A stretch of DNA of 64,000 nt from JBBQUN01 sp963717115. Its GTDB lineage: Bacteria; Actinomycetota; Acidimicrobiia; Acidimicrobiales; SZUA-35. Every line of letters begins with the position of its first letter. Position 1 is the first letter of the stretch. This document shows positions 59,165 to 64,000 of this stretch, in pieces. Location of the stretch: contig CAVQVO010000020.1 of assembly GCA_963717115.1 (NCBI GenBank), positions 1,116,001 to 1,180,000 of the forward strand, given 5' to 3'. A program made the translations under genes and the position numbers. The notes under the pieces were generated by a model. The model was not told the origin of the DNA. It saw only the letters and a list, made by a program, of their open reading frames with translations, and ran no database searches.

Positions 59165-60037
59165 ATGAGTGCTCAGACATCCTCCTTCACGTCGTCGGCC
59201 GACGGCACCGAAATCGCCACCTCTGCCTGGACCGACGTCGAGGGCAAACCGCGTGGCGCCGTCCAGATCGCCCACGGCCTCGCCGAACACGCCGCCCGCT
59301 ACGAACGGTTCGCCGAAGCGCTCAACGGCGCCGGTTTCCTGGCGTTCGCCACCGACCACCGCGGCCACGGCCGCACCGGCGCCGATCACCTCGGCGACTT
59401 CGGCCCGGCCGGGTTCGACGGCCTGATCGCCGACGTCGCCGAGTACGGGGCCTCGATCGCCGCCGAGCACCCCGGCCTGCCGCTGTTCCTGCTGGGTCAC
59501 TCCATGGGCTCGTTCGCCTCGCAGGCGGTCATCGTCGACCATGCCGACCGGTACACCGGGGTGGTGCTGTCGGGATCGACCGCCCTCGACGTGCTCGCCG
59601 CCGGGCTGGCCGAGGCCGAGGGACCCGTCGGCCTCGAGGCCTTCAACGCCGGCTTCGAACATCGCACCGGCTACGAGTGGCTTTCACGCGACGAAGCCGA
59701 GGTCGATGCGTACGTCGCCGATCCGTGGTGCGGCTTCGACCTGCCCGACGAGGCGGTCCCGTCGCTGTTCGCACCGGCCGCTCGCCTCGCCGATCCGGCC
59801 GTGCTCGCCGGCATCCGCAGCGACCTGCCGATCCTCATCGCCTCCGGGAGCGACGATCCGCTCGCCGGCGGGGGCCAGCTCGTCGAGCTGCTCGGGCAGC
59901 GCTACCGCGAGGCCGGGGTCACCGACGTGACCGTGACGGTGTACCCGGGGGCCCGCCACGAGATCCTCAACGAGACCAACCGCGATGAGGTCACCACCGA
60001 CCTCATCACCTGGCTGTCCGGTCACACCGCGGGCTGA
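59165..60037 (+). CDS. Alpha/beta hydrolase (monoacylglycerol-lipase-like)
   Basis: A 290-residue serine hydrolase of the Hydrolase_4 family. The nucleophile elbow is LGHSMGSF (Ser113). An Asp in SGSDDPLAGG and a His in GARHEILNE complete the triad. The oxyanion segment is QIAHGLAEHAARYERF, and DHRGHGRTG is the typical cap-side motif. Length is normal. A near-consensus -10, CATGAT, lies 6 bases before the ATG. It is convergent with the LuxR gene. Confidence 0.91.
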   Translation: MSAQTSSFTSSADGTEIATSAWTDVEGKPRGAVQIAHGLAEHAARYERFAEALNGAGFLAFATDHRGHGRTGADHLGDFGPAGFDGLIADVAEYGASIAAEHPGLPLFLLGHSMGSFASQAVIVDHADRYTGVVLSGSTALDVLAAGLAEAEGPVGLEAFNAGFEHRTGYEWLSRDEAEVDAYVADPWCGFDLPDEAVPSLFAPAARLADPAVLAGIRSDLPILIASGSDDPLAGGGQLVELLGQRYREAGVTDVTVTVYPGARHEILNETNRDEVTTDLITWLSGHTAG

Positions 60038-60083
60038 TTCGACACCCCGTCACGGTCCACGCCCCCGGGTCGAGCCGGTCGGA

Positions 60084-61157
60084 TCAGTCGCTGCGGTGTA
60101 CGGCAGCGTGGAACCCGTCGAGCAGGTGGTCGGAGAACACCCGAGCGACCAGTTCGCCGCGGCTGGTGAATCCGGTCTTGGTGAAGATCGCCTTGACGTG
60201 ATCGCGCACGGTGTGGGGCGAGATGCTCAGCTCGGCGGCGATCTCCTTGGTGGCCAGCCCGCGTGCGAGGTGGACGACGATGTCGATCTCGCGTTCGGTG
60301 AGGTCGTAGGCCTCGAGCAGGATCGGCGTCAGATCGGCGGCGCGGGCCGGCTCGATCATGACGGCGACCGTGCCCTGGTCGCCTTCCATCGGGATGGCGG
60401 TGACTCGGCGCCATCGTCCGGAATTCCCGTGCAGCCGGGTGGCGGTGTGTGACGACGATCGGCTGGCCCGGGCGCGGGTGACGACGTTGCGAACGAGCGA
60501 AGGCAGCCCGTCCTCGTCGACACCGACGGTGCGCAGTTCGTCGAGCAGTCGACCCGCTTCGACGGTCAGATCCTGCACCTGGTTGTCGCGATCGACCACG
60601 AGCATCGCCGCCGTGCCCTTGGCCTCCATGTCGAGGGCGACCACTCCGGCCCGGAGGGACTTGGCGATGATCGGAACCAGGGCCTCGACGTGTCGGATCT
60701 CGTCGTCGGTGAAGGGCCCGTCGTCGAGCGCGCGGAGGAGCATCACGACGCCCCAACAGCGGGATCCGACGACGAAGGCTGCCCGCAATTCGTCGGCGAC
60801 ACCGAGCGGCGCATAGAGGTTGGTGTAGATCGGCGCCCGGTCCAGATCGCCATCGGTGGCCTCGACGAGCGTGGCGACCGAGGCAGTGCTGCGCGCGAGA
60901 TCGGTGAACTTGTTGTAGCCCGGGGCGAGCAGCTCGTTGTCCCAGAAGGGTGCACACGCCTCGGCGTCGAAGCCTTCGACGAGACCTCCGGTGGGGAGCA
61001 GGGTGTCGGGGTCGACGGTCATCAGCGCACTCCACGAGAACGTCGCGACATCGTGGAGGGCCGCTTGCGCCGCTTCGAGCGTGGCCGTGAGGTCGCTCCC
61101 CTCGACCTCGAGGCACCGGAGACGGTCACGGGCACGGGTGAAATCGGCGACGTCCAT
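60084..61157 (-). CDS. LuxR-type regulator with GAF-like sensor
   Basis: A 357-residue regulator. The N-terminal 180 residues resemble a GAF-like sensor (AALHDVATFSWSALMTVDPD). A linker follows, then a LuxR helix-turn-helix at the C-terminus: LTEREIDIVVHLARGLATKE then ISPHTVRDHVKAIFTKTGFT. No receiver Asp is present, so it is not a classical response regulator. ATG 61157 is preceded by TACGCT 7 bases upstream. It is divergent from the cupin gene at 61423, a likely target. Confidence 0.88.
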   Translation of the reverse strand: MDVADFTRARDRLRCLEVEGSDLTATLEAAQAALHDVATFSWSALMTVDPDTLLPTGGLVEGFDAEACAPFWDNELLAPGYNKFTDLARSTASVATLVEATDGDLDRAPIYTNLYAPLGVADELRAAFVVGSRCWGVVMLLRALDDGPFTDDEIRHVEALVPIIAKSLRAGVVALDMEAKGTAAMLVVDRDNQVQDLTVEAGRLLDELRTVGVDEDGLPSLVRNVVTRARASRSSSHTATRLHGNSGRWRRVTAIPMEGDQGTVAVMIEPARAADLTPILLEAYDLTEREIDIVVHLARGLATKEIAAELSISPHTVRDHVKAIFTKTGFTSRGELVARVFSDHLLDGFHAAVHRSD

Positions 61158-61164
61158 GGGGCCG

Positions 61165-61170
61165 AGCGTA
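61165..61170 (-). promoter_or_regulatory. -10 element of the LuxR gene
   Basis: TACGCT lies 7 bases before ATG 61157, fitting the leaderless pattern. The 265-base gap to the divergent cupin gene has room for an operator, but no clear one is seen. Confidence 0.4.
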
Positions 61171-61422
61171 TGGGTCGGTCGCCGACGCCGCCATCCCCCC
61201 ATCGAGGGGGTGCGGCCCCACCGATGAGGGTGAACAACACCCAACCCGGGGATTTCCCGGTGCCAGGACCGTTCCTATGGTCGAAGTCGACCCCGAGCGA
61301 GGAGGCCGACCAGCTGGCTGATCTGATCACCTGCCAGAACGTCTGATCCACCAGAACGCCATCGTCGCCCACTTGGCCCACGGGCGATCACCGACCCACC
61401 ACACCAACCAAAGGAACCGACC

Positions 61423-61902
61423 ATGAGCAGCCAAACCGCAAGCAGCCGAACCACGACCGCGACGAGGGACATCTGGTTCGAAGGAGCCTTCATGCGGGTC
61501 CTCGTCGACACGAAGGAATCCGGCGGCGCCATCTCGATGATGGAGCACTGGTATCCCGCGAACTGGTCACCGCCGCTGCACGTCCACCATCGCGAGGATC
61601 AGGTGCTGCACGTGCTCGACGGCGAGATCACCGCCCGAGCCGGTGACGGACCGTTGACCACTCTGCGGGCCGGCGAGTCGACCTTCCTCCCCCGCGACGT
61701 TCCGCACACGTTCCTGACCGGAGCCGACGGCGCCAAGATCCTCGAGATCAACACCCCCGGCGGGTTCGAGCAGTTCCACGTCGAAGCCGGCGAACCGGCA
61801 CTCGAGACTCGGATTCCCGATCCGCAGGAGGTCGACGTGCCGAAACTCATGGACGCCATCCAGCCCTACGACGCCGAATTCGTGGGACCGCCGATGGGCT
61901 GA
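61423..61902 (+). CDS. Cupin domain protein
   Basis: A 159-residue single-domain cupin. Cupin motif 1 reads PPLHVHHREDQVLHVLDGEI (His-x-His and Glu ligands) and motif 2 LPRDVPHTFLTG (the third His). The metal and substrate are unknown. The tail after motif 2 closely matches the remnant at 55839, showing the two are paralogous. It is divergent from a LuxR gene and followed by a tail-to-tail AHSA1 fusion gene. Confidence 0.88.
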   Translation: MSSQTASSRTTTATRDIWFEGAFMRVLVDTKESGGAISMMEHWYPANWSPPLHVHHREDQVLHVLDGEITARAGDGPLTTLRAGESTFLPRDVPHTFLTGADGAKILEINTPGGFEQFHVEAGEPALETRIPDPQEVDVPKLMDAIQPYDAEFVGPPMG

Positions 61903-61916
61903 CGTCGCTGGGTCGG

Positions 61917-62912
61917 TCAGGTGGTTCGACCCGTGAACGCCATCAGTCGGGTGACCGCATCGTCGTGGGCGGGGGTCGCGACGGCATCGAAACCCTTGCC
62001 CTCGCCGCGATTGTCGGGGCGGATGACCTGCTCGGCGACACCGGTGACGAAGGCCGTGAGGGGCTCGGAGGCCGGGAACGGCCGCCCGGTCGCCTGCGCG
62101 AAGTCCCAGCCGTGGACGAACAGTTCGAGGCTCAGGATCCCGGCCGGGAGCGCGGCGGGTGCGTCGCCGCCGCCGAAGGGCACGGTGCCCTCGATCCCCC
62201 GGGTTCGCCAAGCGGCGAGGGCGGCCTCGGTGGCCTGGGCGATGAAGTCCTCGGCGGACTCGGCCTGGATCTCCTCGGGGATCTCGGCCCCGGCGAGTCC
62301 TCCCAGACCCCGCATGCTGCCCATGAGGTGTTCGACCAGGTCGTGGACCGTGTACTCGCGGCACGGCGTCGGCAACTCGCGGTCCTCCGCGGTGAAGGTG
62401 CGCATCACCTGTTGGCACAACGCCCAGCTCGCCTCGGCCGCGGAGAGGTGGTCGAGTTCGTCACCGCCGGCGGCCCAGGGGTCGAGGCCGGCGTCTCCCG
62501 AGCCGGCCGCCTCGGCCAGTCGATCGAGGTAGTGCGCCCAGCCCTCGGTGTGTCCGGCGACCTGGTCGGGTCCGAGTCCGTCATGGGTCATCCGAACGAG
62601 CGTCCGGTCGCCGACCGGTTCGAACTCCACCACGATCGTCGACGACCCGGGGGCCGGGTCGTCGGAACCGATCCATCCCCAGGTGTACACGATGCGTTTC
62701 CCGGGCTCGAGCTCTCGGAACGTGCCGCCGGCGGTGTTTCCGGGCGTCACCGTGAGGCGGTACTCCCCGCCGACCCGCAGATCGACTGCGCTGCTCAGCG
62801 CCTGCCAACGCCGGAGCCGTGCCGGTTCGGTGAACAGGGCGAACGCCTCCTCGGGACCGACGTCGATGAGCCGCTCGAACGCGATCGGCCCCGTCTCGTT
62901 CTCGTCATCCAT
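61917..62912 (-). CDS. AHSA1/SRPBCC - mycothiol-isomerase-like (MDMPI) fusion protein
   Basis: A 331-residue fusion. Residues about 10-145 are an AHSA1-type SRPBCC domain (IDVGPEEAFALFTEPARLRR, RIVYTWGWIGSDD, EGWAHYLDRLAEAAG). Residues about 155-331 are a TIGR03086/DinB-like domain (PTPCREYTVHDLVEHLMGSM, ELFVHGWDFAQATGR) with the His expected to bind metal. Mycothiol-dependent activity is inferred from family. It overlaps the ArsR gene by 8 bases. Confidence 0.88.
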   Translation of the reverse strand: MDDENETGPIAFERLIDVGPEEAFALFTEPARLRRWQALSSAVDLRVGGEYRLTVTPGNTAGGTFRELEPGKRIVYTWGWIGSDDPAPGSSTIVVEFEPVGDRTLVRMTHDGLGPDQVAGHTEGWAHYLDRLAEAAGSGDAGLDPWAAGGDELDHLSAAEASWALCQQVMRTFTAEDRELPTPCREYTVHDLVEHLMGSMRGLGGLAGAEIPEEIQAESAEDFIAQATEAALAAWRTRGIEGTVPFGGGDAPAALPAGILSLELFVHGWDFAQATGRPFPASEPLTAFVTGVAEQVIRPDNRGEGKGFDAVATPAHDDAVTRLMAFTGRTT

Positions 62913-63222
62913 GGCGCAACTCCTTCCGGTCGAGGTTTCTGGCCGCCGTCTCGAGGTCGTCGAGTTCGTTGACGAGGAACCGTTCGATTTCTGCCCGTGC
63001 CCTCGCGAGGCCGTCGGGATCGATCCGATAGAGCCGTTCCCGACCGGAGCGGCGCTCGGCGACGATGTGGGCGTCCTTGAGCACCTTGAGGTGCTGGGAC
63101 ACGGCCGGACGGCTGATGTCGATCGTTTCCGCGATCACCCCGACCGGCGCCTCGCCGAGTTCGGCCAGTCGCGCCAGGACTTCACGACGCCGGGGTTCGG
63201 AGACGGCGTCGAGGGGGTTCAC
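62905..63222 (-). CDS. ArsR-family transcriptional regulator
   Basis: A 105-residue winged-helix repressor. DAVSEPRRREVLARLAELGE and ISRPAVSQHLKVLKDAHIVA then RRSGRERLYRIDP form the DNA-binding domain. No metal-binding cysteine pair (CVC) is present, so it is not a metal sensor of the usual type; AHSA1-linked ArsR proteins of this type are common. GTG 63222 is preceded by TAACGT 7 bases upstream. It probably represses its own operon. Confidence 0.92.
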   Translation of the reverse strand: MNPLDAVSEPRRREVLARLAELGEAPVGVIAETIDISRPAVSQHLKVLKDAHIVAERRSGRERLYRIDPDGLARARAEIERFLVNELDDLETAARNLDRKELRHG

Positions 63223-63229
63223 GACTGAA

Positions 63230-63235
63230 ACGTTA
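63230..63235 (-). promoter_or_regulatory. -10 element of the ArsR gene
   Basis: TAACGT lies 7 bases before GTG 63222, fitting the leaderless pattern. Confidence 0.4.
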
Positions 63236-63292
63236 GTCCTCGCTTACCGATCCGTCAACGGGTCGGCCGCACGGACGACCCGTTCGGTACCG

Positions 63293-64000
63293 TCAGCCTC
63301 GGGCGCCGACGACGCCACTGACCGGCGTGGCCGTCGCCTCGAGATCATCCGGCGACCGGGGTGGGCCGATCGCGTCGCCCTGTGCGTACGGCAGTCCGAT
63401 CCGACGCACGAGTTCGAGTTGTTCGGCGGTGTCGACCCCGTCGGCCATCACGCTCAGGCCGAGACCGACGGCCACCTGCTGCAGACCGGCGAGGAGCGTT
63501 TGGAGTCGCTCGTACCCGGGAGCCTGCCGAACCAGATCCGGATGCAACGACACGACGTCGATCGGTAGCTTGAGCAGATCCCCGAGCGTGGACTTCCCGC
63601 TGCCGAACTCGCCGAGCAGGATCCCGACGCCCATCGAGCGAATCGACGTGATGGCTTCCGCGGCGAACTGCGGATCGCGGATTCCGGCGGTCTCGGTGAG
63701 CATCAACTGGAGTTCACCCGCCCCGAGACCATGGTTCACGAAGATGGCCCCGACGTCGTCGACCAGGCCACCGCGCATGAGGTGGTTGGCGACCACCCGG
63801 ACCGTGACCGACGCCGATCCGAGCGTCGGATGGCCGCGCCACCGCACCCGGGCCTCGGCGGCACCATCGAGGATCGAACGGGTCAGGGCGTCGAGGAGGC
63901 CGATGTCCTCGGCCAGGGGAAGGAACACCGCCGGCGGGACCTCGTCGCCGTCCGGGCGGGTCCAACGAGGCGTGAACTCCACCCAACTGATGGCACCGGT
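63293..64000 (-). CDS. Degenerate EAL domain protein (partial, runs off the window)
   Basis: The C-terminal 235 residues of a larger protein; the start is beyond the right edge. The fold is that of an EAL cyclic-di-GMP phosphodiesterase (FLPLAEDIGLLDALTRSILD, LTETAG, YAQGDAIG). The catalytic residues are mostly changed: EAL reads EFT, the DDFGTG loop reads GEFGSG and AEGVET reads ADGVDT. It is probably a non-hydrolysing EAL relative. What lies upstream (GGDEF, PAS) cannot be seen. Confidence 0.85.
   Translation of the reverse strand, partial: TGAISWVEFTPRWTRPDGDEVPPAVFLPLAEDIGLLDALTRSILDGAAEARVRWRGHPTLGSASVTVRVVANHLMRGGLVDDVGAIFVNHGLGAGELQLMLTETAGIRDPQFAAEAITSIRSMGVGILLGEFGSGKSTLGDLLKLPIDVVSLHPDLVRQAPGYERLQTLLAGLQQVAVGLGLSVMADGVDTAEQLELVRRIGLPYAQGDAIGPPRSPDDLEATATPVSGVVGARG

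Overview
The window is 64 kb of very GC-rich DNA (roughly 70 percent by eye), densely packed with genes that mostly start or end by overlapping a neighbour (ATGA, GTGA or TGATG junctions). It looks like an actinobacterial chromosome, most probably from the class Acidimicrobiia or a close relative. The evidence is a mycofactocin gene set, an NDMA-type alcohol dehydrogenase, an actinobacterial-type SOS box, a PimB-like glycosyltransferase, a response regulator/kinase/GerMN-lipoprotein trio resembling MtrA-MtrB-LpqB, and mycothiol-type DinB-like domains. The class is an inference; no rRNA gene is present to fix it. At least 19 genes, and the RNase P RNA gene, have a TAnnnT -10 element only 6-9 bases upstream of the start codon or RNA 5' end, so leaderless transcription appears common.

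Layout. 1-5.2 kb: a transglutaminase-like membrane protein (one frameshift), a DUF3040 protein, DNA polymerase IV and a Nudix hydrolase. 5.2-12.2 kb: an inositol-monophosphatase-like enzyme, a two-component system with a GerMN lipoprotein, phosphofructokinase and glycerol kinase. 12.2-21.3 kb: an ACT-VOC fusion, a self-regulated TetR repressor, an alanine-type aminotransferase, a ROK glucokinase, a coiled-coil protein resembling a dead SMC/RecN ATPase, a PimB-like glycosyltransferase and QueG.

21.6-35.1 kb carries a split mycofactocin (MFT) locus. mftA-mftB-mftC are adjacent. mftE follows about 5 kb later, behind a lone molybdenum-hydroxylase large subunit, mtnA, a hemolysin-III-like protein, a lipoprotein and queF. 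An NDMA-dependent alcohol dehydrogenase, a MoxR ATPase, a VWA protein and mftF then form a tight operon. No mftD is present. mftE and mftF are each interrupted by several single-base shifts. MftA/B/C/E/F should build the redox cofactor used by the NDMA-type dehydrogenase encoded beside them.

35-49 kb: a large NYN/PIN-like RNA-binding protein, an exonuclease-UvrC-like repair protein under a perfect SOS box, trpD, rnpB, a second hemolysin-III-like protein, a histidine phosphatase, a zinc-ribbon coiled-coil protein, a class A penicillin-binding protein and a trypsin-like protease. 49-64 kb is a more accessory stretch: a PilZ protein, a methyltransferase, OsmC, a flavin monooxygenase, a large winged-helix/NB-ARC-type regulator, SRPBCC, VOC and cupin proteins, MscL, a lipase-like hydrolase, a LuxR regulator, an ArsR regulator and a degenerate EAL protein. 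It also holds two gene remnants facing each other across an apparent deletion scar (55.8-56.35 kb). At 57.4-58.4 kb is a pair of AhpD/carboxymuconolactone-decarboxylase-like genes, one with an in-frame TGA exactly where the second cysteine of the CxxC active site is expected. A plausible SECIS-like hairpin follows the TGA, making it a candidate selenoprotein and the most interesting single observation in the window.
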